DNA of 55,932 nt from an uncultured Bacteroidales bacterium (GTDB lineage: Bacteria; Bacteroidota; Bacteroidia; Bacteroidales; P3), in assembly GCA_937886715.1 (NCBI GenBank), contig CAKZZD010000008.1, positions 1-55,932 on the forward strand, read 5' to 3'. Below the pieces are notes generated by a model. It ran no database searches and was not told where the DNA came from. It saw nothing but the letters and a program-made list of their open reading frames with translations. The position numbers and the translations under genes were made by a program. Below are positions 8,051 through 17,353 of the stretch, one piece after another. Each line of letters starts with the position of its first letter. Position 1 is the stretch's first letter.

Positions 8051-9874
8051 ATGAACAGACGAGTCTTTGCTATTGTCTTTGCGCTGCTTCTGGGCAACGC
8101 CGTCGCTTTCGCCCAAAAGCCCTCTTCCTCTGTCGTCGTCCTCTCCGTCGGCGACATCTTGGGCAACTATGGCCTCGATTCTGCTTGGGTCAACGACACG
8201 TCAGCCGTCATCGCCCATCTCAACGCCCAGCCTCAGGACTATGTCGCGCTCACCAATCTCTGCGTCTCCATCCGCACCAATGCCGAGCGTGCCATCAATT
8301 CCATCGAGCGCGACTACGACCATCGTGATAGCCTCATCTGGATCGATTCCGCTACCGTCATCTCCGACTATTCCATCTATGAATATCGTTTGCGGCGGCT
8401 GCGTGAGCTCATGGGGCGCATGAGCATACGCTATTCGCGCCTTGAGCAGCAGCGTATCGAGGCCGAGAAGGAGGCTGCCCGCCAGCGCGCTGTTGAGCAG
8501 GCCCGCCGCGAGCAGGACGAACGCGACCGCATCGCGGCCGACTTGCGCTCTTCTATCGAGGTCCACCACCGCTCCATCATCACCGCCTGCGACGGCGCCG
8601 GCATTACCGACCGCACTCAGCTCAAGGATCTCAAGGACCTCTACTATTCCTACCTTATGGTCTACAACAAGTACGACCTCTCCTCCGGCCCCGCTACGCA
8701 CGACCTTATCTCCCGTCTCGACGAACTCAACGCTTTCCAGACCGACCTCCTCGACAATGTCCTCGGCCACAATTCGCTGCCCTATCAGATCGAGAATTTC
8801 AAGAATGTTCTCAAGCTCCGCTGCGAAAAGGACAACAACGACGTCTACCGCAGCTACACCAAGGTCTTCAAGCGCACCGCCGTGCCCATCTCTTTCGCCG
8901 ACATCGCCGAGTATGAGGATTACATCAGCCGCATGCAGACCATGATCAATGTCCAGCAGCGCTATCTCCAGACCCTCGACTTCCGCGCCACCATCGCCTC
9001 CGGCTCTGCCGCCATCGAGCAGCTCTACGGCAAACGCTACAAGGCGGCGCTGGCCTCCTACCGCGAGGTGCTCCACTCCATCAACATGCTGCCCGCCTTC
9101 ACCACCAACGCCGAGAGCATCCGATTCATTCAGGATCTCGACGCCTTCGTCGCCGCCCAGCAGACCTATATCGACGATTACACCTACCTTGAGGAGATTT
9201 CCGCCCGCAGCGACACCATCATCCGCCGCTGCGGCACCAAGCTCTCCGATGTGGCCAACACCTACCGCAGCCTCGAGTCGATGCTGGTGCCTTTGCCCGC
9301 TTTCAAGGACCCCGCAGGCGCTCAGCACTATCAGGATCAGCTCGATGCCGTCGTCGACGTGCAGCGTTGCTATCTCGAGGTCATCGACCGTCGCATGCTC
9401 ATCGCCCGCCTCGACGACACTCTCTCTGCCACCCGCAAGGCCGACAGGGTGCTCTATAATGGCTATCGCCTCCTCAGCCGGCAGACCGACCTCAAGCCCT
9501 CTTTCGCCACCCTCGACCGGGGTCAGCTCTTTCTGGCCGACCTTCAGCGGCATATCGAGATGCAGCGCCTCTGCGTGCTGGCCATGCGCCAGCTGGACAC
9601 CATCGCCGCCAACGCCCGCACTATCACCCAGAAGGACCAGCCCTATCGTAACATCGCTCGCGCCTACTCCCGTATGGAAAAAGTCTATCAGGCCGTCAGC
9701 GAGATCAACAATCTCGACGACCTTCGTCGCTACCAGCGGCAGTGTGCCTATCTCATCCGCGTGCAGGAGGCCTTCTTCAAGCTGATGCGCAGCGAATATG
9801 CCAACGAGAACGACAACCGTCTCCGGCGCGAGGACAATATCGACAACATCCGCATCATGCTGGGCCTGGAGTAG
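8051..9874 (+). CDS. Large secreted coiled-coil protein, function unknown
   Basis: 607 residues from the ATG at 8051; the signal peptide MNRRVFAIVFALLLGNAVAFA ends before QK. The mature protein is almost entirely helical by eye. A Glu/Arg/Ala-rich stretch near 135-175 (RIEAEKEAARQRAVEQARRE) is a clear coiled coil, followed by repeated helical segments of similar style. No enzyme motif, no lipobox and no T9SS tail were seen, so it probably stays in the periplasm. The only neighbour on its strand is the purF-like gene 87 bp upstream. I do not recognise the family. Confidence 0.75.
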   Translation: MNRRVFAIVFALLLGNAVAFAQKPSSSVVVLSVGDILGNYGLDSAWVNDTSAVIAHLNAQPQDYVALTNLCVSIRTNAERAINSIERDYDHRDSLIWIDSATVISDYSIYEYRLRRLRELMGRMSIRYSRLEQQRIEAEKEAARQRAVEQARREQDERDRIAADLRSSIEVHHRSIITACDGAGITDRTQLKDLKDLYYSYLMVYNKYDLSSGPATHDLISRLDELNAFQTDLLDNVLGHNSLPYQIENFKNVLKLRCEKDNNDVYRSYTKVFKRTAVPISFADIAEYEDYISRMQTMINVQQRYLQTLDFRATIASGSAAIEQLYGKRYKAALASYREVLHSINMLPAFTTNAESIRFIQDLDAFVAAQQTYIDDYTYLEEISARSDTIIRRCGTKLSDVANTYRSLESMLVPLPAFKDPAGAQHYQDQLDAVVDVQRCYLEVIDRRMLIARLDDTLSATRKADRVLYNGYRLLSRQTDLKPSFATLDRGQLFLADLQRHIEMQRLCVLAMRQLDTIAANARTITQKDQPYRNIARAYSRMEKVYQAVSEINNLDDLRRYQRQCAYLIRVQEAFFKLMRSEYANENDNRLRREDNIDNIRIMLGLE

Positions 9875-9980
9875 GCCCTTTCCCCATTGGGTAGCCCTCC
9901 GGTGGTCGCCCTTTTCAAAGCCTTCAGGCTGTCCTGGTTCGCCGCTGTCGCCGCTGCCGTTGTCGCCAGCTATTGCCCCT

Positions 9981-11408
9981 CTACCTCACCGCTATCTTCT
10001 TCCTCGTCCATCCGCCCACGCGCACCACATACACCCCTGCCGACGGCAGCCCTATCGTGCACTCTCCTCGTCCTTCGCCCACGCGGCGTCCGGTACTGTC
10101 AAACACCTCCACACGCAGTCCCTCCGGCGCCGTCACGCGCAGCCGCCGCTCCTCCACACGCACCTTCACCTCCTCGCCGCCATCCTCCAGCACGTCGAAG
10201 CCCGTCCTGTATATCGTGTCCCGCACCCATATCGTGTCCCGCACCCATATCGTGTCCGTCATCCATATCGTGTCTGTCAACCACACCGTGTCCGTTAACC
10301 ACACCGTGTCCCACGCTGTCCTGTACACCGTATCTGTCTCGTACACCGTGTCCCATACCGTCAGTAGCTCCCACACCGTGTCGTGCACCCATCGGTAGCG
10401 CACCTCCGTCACCGTGTCGTGCACCCATGCCGTGTCGTGCACCGTCAGCTCCATCCACACCGTATCATGCAGCGTCATCATCAGTGTGTCCATCCACACC
10501 GTGTCGTGCATCCATCGCTCCGTCCAGAGCGTGTCGTGCGTCGTCACCACCAGCGTGTCCCTCCATGCCGTGTCGTGCACCCAGACATATTCGCTCACAT
10601 ACAGCGTGTCGCGCAACCAGAGCGTGTCGCCGTACACCGTGTCGCGAATAGTGTCGCGCACCGTCGTCATGTTGGCGGGGTGGAAAAGCGCCGTGATCGC
10701 CGTGTCCCCTGCGATGGTGATGTGGCGCATATTGCTTGCCTCCCCGTCGCTCCAGCCGTCGAACGAGCAGCCGCATTTCGGTAGGGCCCAGAAACCCACC
10801 ACCGTGTCAGCGGGGAACATGCCGCCGCCCACCACGGTCCCGCACGAGGTGTCCGACGCTGAGAGTGACAGGCTGTAATAGTCGGGGAGGGGCTCGTGGA
10901 TGGAGCTAGCCACCGAGGCCCAGCCGGTGCTAGAGTAGGCGGCGACGCAACCTGCGGGCACCGTCAGATCCAGCGGAGCCACGCCCTGGAAGCAGGCAGA
11001 AGAGAGCAGGGTGGGAGGAGCGGGAGCCAGAGAGACCACGCGCTGCAGCCCGAAACAGCTGCGAAAAGCGCCGTCGCCGATAGTGTCGAGGGAGGGTGGG
11101 AGGGTGACTGCGGTGATGGCGTTGCAGTAGGAGAAGACGTAGCCGGTGATGCGGGTGACGGGGTAGGAGTGGCCGCCGTGCGTCACGGTGGCGGGGATGA
11201 CGACATGGCCTGTGGGCACATTCTGGGGCTGGAAGCGGACGGTGCCGTTGGCCCACATTTCGGCCACGACGACGGCATGGCCATACTGCACCTTGTAGAA
11301 GAGGGTGTGCCCGGAGGGCGAGACGGAGGAAAAGTCGTAGGGCACGCTGGCCGCACCTACGGCGGTGCCCAAGAGGGCCAAGAGCAAGGGGATCAGTTTC
11401 CGGATCAT
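9981..11408 (-). CDS. BspA-like surface protein with DT-repeat stalk and T9SS tail
   Basis: 475 residues from the ATG at 11408, which starts a signal peptide (MIRKLIPLLLALLGTAVGA). An N-terminal region around residues 80-150 carries a BspA/Treponema-type leucine-rich unit (VTRITGYVFSYCNAITAV...SLDTIGDGAF). An InlB-like segment follows (CGCSFDGWSDGE...ITALF). Residues about 247-401 are a stalk built from short units ending Asp-Thr-(Val/Ile)-Trp/Tyr, six of them perfect-length 6-residue repeats just before the tail. The last ~70 residues are a type A T9SS sorting domain (VEVFDSTGRRVGEG, GVYVVRV, RKKIAVR). Expected on the cell surface. Open sequence upstream of the chosen start in the same frame is an Arg/Pro/His-rich shadow of elbB. 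Confidence 0.85.
   Translation of the reverse strand: MIRKLIPLLLALLGTAVGAASVPYDFSSVSPSGHTLFYKVQYGHAVVVAEMWANGTVRFQPQNVPTGHVVIPATVTHGGHSYPVTRITGYVFSYCNAITAVTLPPSLDTIGDGAFRSCFGLQRVVSLAPAPPTLLSSACFQGVAPLDLTVPAGCVAAYSSTGWASVASSIHEPLPDYYSLSLSASDTSCGTVVGGGMFPADTVVGFWALPKCGCSFDGWSDGEASNMRHITIAGDTAITALFHPANMTTVRDTIRDTVYGDTLWLRDTLYVSEYVWVHDTAWRDTLVVTTHDTLWTERWMHDTVWMDTLMMTLHDTVWMELTVHDTAWVHDTVTEVRYRWVHDTVWELLTVWDTVYETDTVYRTAWDTVWLTDTVWLTDTIWMTDTIWVRDTIWVRDTIYRTGFDVLEDGGEEVKVRVEERRLRVTAPEGLRVEVFDSTGRRVGEGRGECTIGLPSAGVYVVRVGGWTRKKIAVR
10206..10668 (-). repeat. In-frame repeat coding a DT-x-W/Y stalk
   Basis: On the reverse strand this ~460-bp stretch codes nearly 30 Asp-Thr pairs in units such as VHDTVW, WMTDTIW and WVRDTIW. 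The distal end (10206-10330) is a clean 18-bp tandem repeat, visible on the plus strand as recurring CGTGTC followed by ATCC or ACCC. Spacing is looser further in. Confidence 0.85.
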
Positions 11409-11446
11409 AGAATGCGGGAATGCGGGGGAATGCGGAGGGAGGGGCG

Positions 11447-12133
11447 TCAGAGGCCGATTTTCGTTTGGAGGGCTTGGACGAGGTTGTCGGCGCCCTGGAA
11501 GATCTGGCTGATGTGAGTGGCTGCCATGTAGGCTGGGGTGGAGAAGAGGGAGTGTTCGTCGTCGACGCATACGTCGGTGGGGCCGCAGGCCTGGATGCGG
11601 CATCCGAGCTGACGGGCGATATGGGAGGCCTGGTTGTCGTCGGGGCCGAGAGTGAGGAGGACCTCGTAGCGGCCGAGGACTTTGGCGAGGACCATGGGTG
11701 CGATGCACATGGCGAGGATGGGGCGATGGGCGCGGTAGGTGTCGAGGATGGCGTCGGTGACGCTGTCGATGACGGTCATGCGGGGTCCGTCGAAGGCGAA
11801 GGAGGAGAGGTTGCGTGCGGCGCCCATGCCGCCGGGGAGAGCGAGCGCGTCGTAGTCGGCTGGGCGGTAGGCGGAGATGGGTAGGAGGTTGCCGCGGGCG
11901 ATGCGTGCGCTTTCGAGGAAGATGTCGCGCTGTTCGGTGTCGACGATGGTGCCGGCATCGTCGTCGTCGTCGATGACGTCGACATGGGGGACGACTTCGA
12001 AGAAGCCTTCGGGAGCGAAGCACTGGTAGTGCCAGCCGCGGCGGTCGATGGCGAGCATGAGGGAGAGGGACTCCTGGAGTTCGCTGCCGTCGCGGTTGCC
12101 GCAACCGCTGAGGATGATGGCGATGTTTTTCAT
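11447..12133 (-). CDS. elbB: ElbB-type DJ-1/PfpI glyoxalase
   Basis: 228 residues of the DJ-1/PfpI superfamily, closest to ElbB (isoprenoid biosynthesis glyoxalase, SCRP27A-type). The start KNIAIILSGCGNRDGSELQE is the ElbB signature. Further motifs are CFAPEG, DALALPGGMGAARNL, and the nucleophile elbow ILAMCIAPMVLAK with Cys near residue 143. ElbB has weak glyoxalase activity; its link to isoprenoid synthesis comes from screens in E. coli. It sits 38 bp before the BspA-like gene and 131 bp after the PLP-enzyme gene. Size is normal. Confidence 0.9.
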   Translation of the reverse strand: MKNIAIILSGCGNRDGSELQESLSLMLAIDRRGWHYQCFAPEGFFEVVPHVDVIDDDDDAGTIVDTEQRDIFLESARIARGNLLPISAYRPADYDALALPGGMGAARNLSSFAFDGPRMTVIDSVTDAILDTYRAHRPILAMCIAPMVLAKVLGRYEVLLTLGPDDNQASHIARQLGCRIQACGPTDVCVDDEHSLFSTPAYMAATHISQIFQGADNLVQALQTKIGL

Positions 12134-12264
12134 GGGAGATGTTTTATGGGGTGAGGGTTGATCAATTGATGGACGGAATGGGGAGGGAAGAAAAAGGGGG
12201 GCGGCGAGGTGCAGTGCCGGACCCGCAGTCCCCCCTGGAAGATTACATAAGGAGGCAAGTGGGG

Positions 12265-13470
12265 TTAGCGGCAGCTTTCGTCGACGCTTTCCTTGATGAG
12301 CTGGAAGGTGGCTTCGATGTCGTTGTCGAGGCCCATGCTGAAGCGGATGAGGCCTTCGCTCATGCCCATTTCGCGCTGGATGTCCTCGGGGACTTCGCTG
12401 CTGGTGCTCTTGCCGCTGTTGCTGAAGAGGGTTTTGAAATAGCCGAGGCTGACGGCGAGGTAGCCGACGCCTTTCTTCTGCATGATTTCCATGATGCGGC
12501 TGGCGCTTTCGGCGGTGCCCATGTCGATGGAGATCATGCCACCGTAGCCGTAGCCGGGGTTCATCATGCTGTTGAAGAGTTCGTAGTCGGGGTGTTCTGG
12601 GAGGCCGGGATAGTTGTATTTGAAGCCGACCTCTTTGAAGCGTTTGGCGAGATACATGGCGTTGGCGCTATGTTTCTGCATGCGGATGTGGAGGGTGTGG
12701 AGATTTTTGAGGATAGAGGAGCTGCGCATGGGGTCGAGGACGGGGCCGAGGAGCATGCAGGTGCCGTTGTTGACGTCGATGAGGCTGCCGATGTAGTCGG
12801 CGGAGCCGCAGATGGCGCCAGCGACGCAGTCGTTCTTACCGTTGATGAACTTGGTCATGCTGTAGACGACGACGTCGGCACCGAGGCGGTAGGGGCTGAA
12901 GATCATGGGGGTGAAAGTGTTGTCGACGATGAGTTTGGCGCCGATAGAGTGGGCGATTTTGCTGAGTTCGGGGACGTTGGCGATGCGGAGGAGGGGGTTG
13001 TTCATGGTCTCGGTGTAGAGGACCTTGGTGTTGGGGTGTTCCTGGACGGCGCGGCGGACGGCGTCGAGATCCTGGAAGTTGACGAAGGTGGTTTCGACGT
13101 TGAACTTCTTCATATAGTTGGCCATGAAGGCGAAGGTGCCGCCGTAGGTGGTCATAGAAGAGATGATGTGGTCGCCGGATTTGACCTCGTGGAGGAGGGC
13201 GCAAGTGATGGCGGCGAGGCCGGAGCCTGTGACCCAAGCGGCCTCGGTGCCTTCCATAGCGGCGAGGGCCTGGCAGAGGGCGAGGTTGGAGGGGTTCCAG
13301 TGGCGGCTATAGAGGAAATAGCCTTCGGTTTCGCCGTGGAAGGTGTCGGTCATGAGGTGAGCCTCGGGGAAGGTGAAGGTGGCGCTGTCGCAGATGGCGG
13401 GGTTGACACCACGGTTGGCGTCGCGACCATCGAGACGCTGGATAGCTGTTGCGGGATCGAATTTGTTCAT
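12265..13470 (-). CDS. Cys/Met metabolism PLP enzyme (methionine gamma-lyase type)
   Basis: 401 residues of the Cys/Met gamma-family of PLP enzymes. Visible are YSRHWNPSNLALCQALAAME (cofactor site), GSGLAAI, VDNTFTPMIFSPYRLGAD, and the PLP-lysine motif YSMTKFINGKND near 205-214. Such enzymes split or build thioethers (methionine gamma-lyase, cystathionine gamma-synthase or lyase). Methionine gamma-lyases carry a Cys in the loop YGCTF; here the loop reads YGGTF near residue 108, so strict methionine gamma-lyase activity is doubtful. A promoter lies ~100 bp upstream; no SAM riboswitch was recognised. Family sure, substrate open. Confidence 0.85.
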   Translation of the reverse strand: MNKFDPATAIQRLDGRDANRGVNPAICDSATFTFPEAHLMTDTFHGETEGYFLYSRHWNPSNLALCQALAAMEGTEAAWVTGSGLAAITCALLHEVKSGDHIISSMTTYGGTFAFMANYMKKFNVETTFVNFQDLDAVRRAVQEHPNTKVLYTETMNNPLLRIANVPELSKIAHSIGAKLIVDNTFTPMIFSPYRLGADVVVYSMTKFINGKNDCVAGAICGSADYIGSLIDVNNGTCMLLGPVLDPMRSSSILKNLHTLHIRMQKHSANAMYLAKRFKEVGFKYNYPGLPEHPDYELFNSMMNPGYGYGGMISIDMGTAESASRIMEIMQKKGVGYLAVSLGYFKTLFSNSGKSTSSEVPEDIQREMGMSEGLIRFSMGLDNDIEATFQLIKESVDESCR

Positions 13471-13571
13471 GATGATAAACTGTTAGATTGATTAATTATT
13501 GATATATTTGTCTATGTTACAAAAAATTGTGCCTGATGGGGGCTGTGGAGGTGCTTGCTGGTGACAGGGTG

Positions 13572-13579
13572 CAAAGATA
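13572..13579 (-). promoter_or_regulatory. -7 box for the PLP-enzyme gene
   Basis: Reverse-strand TATCTTTG, about 100 bp before the start at 13470, in an A/T-rich stretch. No clear -33 TTTG at the right distance. Confidence 0.5.
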
Positions 13580-13648
13580 CGAAAAAAAAAGAATATCGGG
13601 GCGGGAAGAGAAGTCGGGGGAAGATTTTTTTTTCGATGGGCGGAGAGG

Positions 13649-14500
13649 TCATTGGGGGAGGAGGGAGAAGACGATTTGGACGGGGAAGTGGTCGGAGAGG
13701 TAGGGGACGCCGTAGTTGCCGTCGAGGATGCGATAGTCTTTCAGGTTGACGGCGCGGACGAAAAAGTGGTCGATGGCGGAACCGGGGCCCTTGCCAAAGG
13801 CGTTGTAGGTGATATGGTGGCAAAGCAGAGATGCCGGTTGTGCGCAGGCGGGGGAGAGATGGGCATCATCGAAAGCCAGCAGAGCCGTGTCGAGGATGGT
13901 GGTGTTCATGTCGCCGCCCACGATGGCGGGGACGATGGGGCCGCTGTTGGAGGGGGATAGGAGGGAGGCGATGAGGCGGACGCTCTCGGAGCGAGCGGTG
14001 GTGCCCATGTGGTCGAGGTGGGTGTTGATGTAGTAGAAGCTGCGGAGCGAAGGCCGGTGGCGGAAGCAGGCGACGGTGGCGGTGCGGAAGCAGGCGGCGT
14101 CCCAACCCAAGGAGGGCACGTCGGGGGTGGTGCTGAGCCAGAGGGTGCGAGAGGAGAGCAGCTGGAGCTGGGCGGTGTCGTAGTAGATGGCCATAAACTC
14201 GCCGGCCTCGAGACCGTCGTCGCGGCCGACGCCTATGCGGCGGTAGGCGGGCAGGTTGCTGTCGAGATAGCGCAGCTGGTCGAGGAGTGCTTCCTGGAGG
14301 CCGATGGCGGCGGGCTTTTCCTGGTTGATCATGCGGACCACGGCCTCCTTGCGGGAGGGCCAGCCGTTGGGGGCGTCGATATTGTTCCACGAATTGTAGC
14401 GGATGTTGAACGAGATGATTTTCAGTTCGTCGGCAGGCTTGCTGGAGCTGCAGAGAAGCAGCAAGGCAGAGAGGATGATGATGAATCGCTTCATGGTCAT
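13649..14500 (-). CDS. Secreted endonuclease/exonuclease/phosphatase-fold hydrolase
   Basis: 283 residues from the ATG at 14500 (a second ATG at 14494 is equally plausible). A signal peptide (KRFIIILSALLLLCSSS) precedes an EEP domain: KIISFNIRYNS, GLQEALLDQL (metal-binding Glu), YYINTHLDHMG, GGDMNTT, and a C-terminal YLSDHFPVQI with the catalytic Asp-His. Exported EEP proteins near glycoside hydrolases are usually phosphodiesterases or phosphatases, not DNases, so it may remove phosphate groups from the glycan substrate (inference). Last gene of the glycan operon, 11 bp after GH78. Confidence 0.85.
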   Translation of the reverse strand: MTMKRFIIILSALLLLCSSSKPADELKIISFNIRYNSWNNIDAPNGWPSRKEAVVRMINQEKPAAIGLQEALLDQLRYLDSNLPAYRRIGVGRDDGLEAGEFMAIYYDTAQLQLLSSRTLWLSTTPDVPSLGWDAACFRTATVACFRHRPSLRSFYYINTHLDHMGTTARSESVRLIASLLSPSNSGPIVPAIVGGDMNTTILDTALLAFDDAHLSPACAQPASLLCHHITYNAFGKGPGSAIDHFFVRAVNLKDYRILDGNYGVPYLSDHFPVQIVFSLLPQ

Positions 14501-14511
14501 TGGTGTTTTTT

Positions 14512-17349
14512 TTAAAAGCTGGTCAGGTGATGGTGGCCGGAGGGGAGGACTTGCTTTTCGGCATAGCCGTCGGCGGTGGGGAGGTAGACCTCGGCGGAGG
14601 TGTTTGGCGGGATGAGGATGTCCCATTCGAAGCGGTCGCCCTTGCGGCGCCAGTTGCTTTCGATGAGACCGGAGACAGAATTGTAGGTGCAGTCGACGCG
14701 GTTGAGGCCGTCGGGCACGGTGGGGCGCAGCTCAATCTTTGTGTAGCCTGGTTCAAGGGGGCGGATGCCGCCGAGGTATTCGTATTCCCAAAGGAGCAGG
14801 TCGCCGAGGAGCATGACGTGGTTGGCGCTATTCATCGAGGGGTCGCCCGTATCGCCGTTCCAGAGTTCCCAGATGGTGGTGGCGCCGTGCCTGGCCATAT
14901 AGCCCCACGAGGGGTAGGTAGTGTCGGTGGCCAGGCGGAGGGCCAGGTCGGTGCGGCCGTAGTGGGTGAGGGTGCGCATCAGTTGCTGTATGCCGACCAC
15001 GCCGGTGCTGACGTGGCCGTCGAAGTCGTTCATCGTTTTGTTGATGATATTGGCGAACACTTTGTCCTCAAGTACGTCGGGCACCATATCGAACCATAGC
15101 GGCAGGATGTTGTCGGTGACGGTACCGTTGGCGTAGTTGCCCGAAGCAGTGTCGAGGTAGCGGCTGTTGTAGACGGCTGTTATGGTGTCGTATTCCCGCT
15201 GAAAGAAGTCGGCATCCGCGTCTTTGTCAAGCCAGATGGCGAAGCCTCTCATGATGTTGCAAAGATAGGCATAGAAGGGTGTACTGATGACGGCGGCCTC
15301 GGTGATGCGGCTGGGGTCTTTGGAGTGGATCATTTCGGGGCTCTCGGGCGGCATGCACCAGTCGCCATAACAGTCGCGCGTCATTATGCCCTCTTTGCAG
15401 TACCACAGGCGCATGTGCAACAGCCATTTGCGCATGGCGTCGTAGTGGCGTCGCATGGGCTCGATGTCGCCGAAGCGGGTGTAGAGCATATCGGCCACGG
15501 TGATGAAGGCGCCGGGCCAAGTCATGTTGTCGGTGTAGTTGCGCCAGTAGGCGGGGGCGACGTCGCTGAGCTGCCCGTTGGGCCACTGGCAGTCCTCAAG
15601 GTCCTGCAGCCACTTGGCATAGAGGCGGTGGTTGTCGAAGAGGAAGCTCTCGCCGTAGCAGCCGGTGGTGCGGTCGCCGGTCCAGCCCATGCGCTCGTCG
15701 CGCTGGGGGCAGTCGGTGGGCATGGATCGGTAGTTGCCGCGGATGCCCCAGAAAGCGTTGCGGTGCACGGCGTTGATGATGTCGTTGTCGGTCTCGAAGG
15801 TGGAAGTGGAGGCCATCTGGTCGTAGAGGACGAGGCCGGTGAAGTCGTTGAGTGCTGGCTTGCTGCCTTCAGGCAGGCCGCTGATTTCGACATAGCGGAA
15901 GCCGTGGTAGACAAACTGCGGGTGCCACGGAAGTTCATACTTGGCGAAGGCAATGTAGCGATCGGTGCATTCGGCGGAGCGCAGATTGTCGATGTAGAGT
16001 GTGCTGTCGGCGGTGAGCAGTTCGGCATAGCGGAACGTGATGGTGTCGGTGCCGGTGTTGTCGCCCTTTTTAGCAAGCAAAGATGATATGTCGTTCACTT
16101 GCAGAACCCCAACCATATTCTGCCCCATGTCGAGAATCCATTTGTCGCCCTTGCGGAAGATGGCCTTGGGCTTGAGGCGCTCCATCACGCGGATGTTGGG
16201 GTTGGGCTGCGGCGTCAGTTCATATTCCAAGCGCTTGGCGGCGATTTCGGCGCTGTCGGGGAAAGGCATGGAGGCGTCGTACTTGTCGTCGCGGCGTTTC
16301 CAGCGGGGGTTGAAGCGGTCCTCGAGGTTCATGTTGTAGCGGTCGTAGTCGACGACGGCATCCTGCCACTGGCTGTCGTCGTAGTCGGTGTGGAGCCAGG
16401 CCCCAAGGGCTGCGTCGAGGTGCTGGTCGAAAGTCTCGCCATCGAACTCGTTGGCCTTGCGGACAGGGCCGCGGTTGGTGATATGCCAGCCTTCACCTGA
16501 CACGATGGTGTCCGCGGTGCCGTCCTTGTAGAACACCTCCAGCTGCATCAGCAGCTGCGGACGACCGTAATGGGCGGCGTGGTTGATGCCGCACCACTCC
16601 AGGTAGTTGGTGTCGTGGCGGGGGGTGGTGAAGCGGCCGGGGGCAAGGATGACGCCGACGGCGTTGTCGCCCGCTTGCAGCAGGTCGGTCACGTCGTAGG
16701 CGTTGAAGTAGACGCGGCGGGTGTAATCTGAAAGGGCGGGCTTCATCAGCTCGTCAGGAGCCACCTCCTGCCCATTGAAGAAGACCTGGTACTGGCCGAG
16801 GCCGCTGATGTAAAGTCGGGCATGGTCGATGTTCTGTCGCAGCTGGAACTCCTTGCGCAGATAGCGGGCGGCCACCACGGTATGACCCTCTATCTTGTCG
16901 TCCTCATAGTTGCGGCCTATCCAATGGGCACGCCACTCGCTACGGTCGAGCAGGCTGATCTCGAAGTACTGCACCGGGCTCTTGAGCTTTTTGCTCCTGC
17001 CGTTGCCGTAGGTCACAGTGGTGTAGACACGCCACCAGCAGCGGTCGCGGCTCTTCAGCGTCTTGCCGGCGTAGGGGATGTATAGCATCTGCGAGATGTC
17101 GACGCTCTGCGAGTCCCACAGGTCACCCTCGCCGCGGCGTGCCTTCTCCTCACTGCTGGATACAATAACGCGGTAGTTCGTCTGCATGACATTATTCACA
17201 CGGGCCTCATAATTCCAACTGAAGCGCGGCATGGCAGTAGCCAACGGCATACTTCCGTCCTGCATCTCGACGGTGAGGTTTGTGATCTCCACCTTGCTGC
17301 CGCAGGCGGCAAGAATCAATGTGAACAGTATAGGAATAAGTCGTTTCAT
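14512..17349 (-). CDS. Alpha-L-rhamnosidase, GH78 (lipoprotein)
   Basis: 945 residues with lipobox LAAC at residue ~16, so probably surface or periplasmic lipid-anchored. The domains follow GH78: an N-terminal fibronectin-like region (FSWNYEARV), carbohydrate-binding jelly rolls (YISGLGQYQVFFNGQ), then the (alpha/alpha)6 barrel. The motif CPQRDERMGWTGD (about 545-557) holds the general-acid Glu, and GATTIWELW (about 816) the base Glu. The enzyme releases terminal alpha-L-rhamnose from pectins, gums or flavonoid glycosides. Full length. It is 4 bp from the GH78-type gene upstream in the same operon. Confidence 0.92.
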   Translation of the reverse strand: MKRLIPILFTLILAACGSKVEITNLTVEMQDGSMPLATAMPRFSWNYEARVNNVMQTNYRVIVSSSEEKARRGEGDLWDSQSVDISQMLYIPYAGKTLKSRDRCWWRVYTTVTYGNGRSKKLKSPVQYFEISLLDRSEWRAHWIGRNYEDDKIEGHTVVAARYLRKEFQLRQNIDHARLYISGLGQYQVFFNGQEVAPDELMKPALSDYTRRVYFNAYDVTDLLQAGDNAVGVILAPGRFTTPRHDTNYLEWCGINHAAHYGRPQLLMQLEVFYKDGTADTIVSGEGWHITNRGPVRKANEFDGETFDQHLDAALGAWLHTDYDDSQWQDAVVDYDRYNMNLEDRFNPRWKRRDDKYDASMPFPDSAEIAAKRLEYELTPQPNPNIRVMERLKPKAIFRKGDKWILDMGQNMVGVLQVNDISSLLAKKGDNTGTDTITFRYAELLTADSTLYIDNLRSAECTDRYIAFAKYELPWHPQFVYHGFRYVEISGLPEGSKPALNDFTGLVLYDQMASTSTFETDNDIINAVHRNAFWGIRGNYRSMPTDCPQRDERMGWTGDRTTGCYGESFLFDNHRLYAKWLQDLEDCQWPNGQLSDVAPAYWRNYTDNMTWPGAFITVADMLYTRFGDIEPMRRHYDAMRKWLLHMRLWYCKEGIMTRDCYGDWCMPPESPEMIHSKDPSRITEAAVISTPFYAYLCNIMRGFAIWLDKDADADFFQREYDTITAVYNSRYLDTASGNYANGTVTDNILPLWFDMVPDVLEDKVFANIINKTMNDFDGHVSTGVVGIQQLMRTLTHYGRTDLALRLATDTTYPSWGYMARHGATTIWELWNGDTGDPSMNSANHVMLLGDLLLWEYEYLGGIRPLEPGYTKIELRPTVPDGLNRVDCTYNSVSGLIESNWRRKGDRFEWDILIPPNTSAEVYLPTADGYAEKQVLPSGHHHLTSF

Positions 17350-17353
17350 ATAT

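Noticed and set aside
11409..12104. Upstream extension of the BspA-like gene
   Set aside because: The open frame is Arg/Pro/His-rich and lies inside elbB; the ATG at 11408 begins a proper signal peptide.
12139..13491. A 450-codon forward open frame opposite the PLP enzyme
   Set aside because: Val/Gly/Asp/Glu-rich mirror of the PLP enzyme gene; no start context or motif.
13471..13648. SAM riboswitch before the Cys/Met enzyme
   Set aside because: Searched for paired stems of the known SAM classes by eye; only a -7 box and homopolymer tracts were found.
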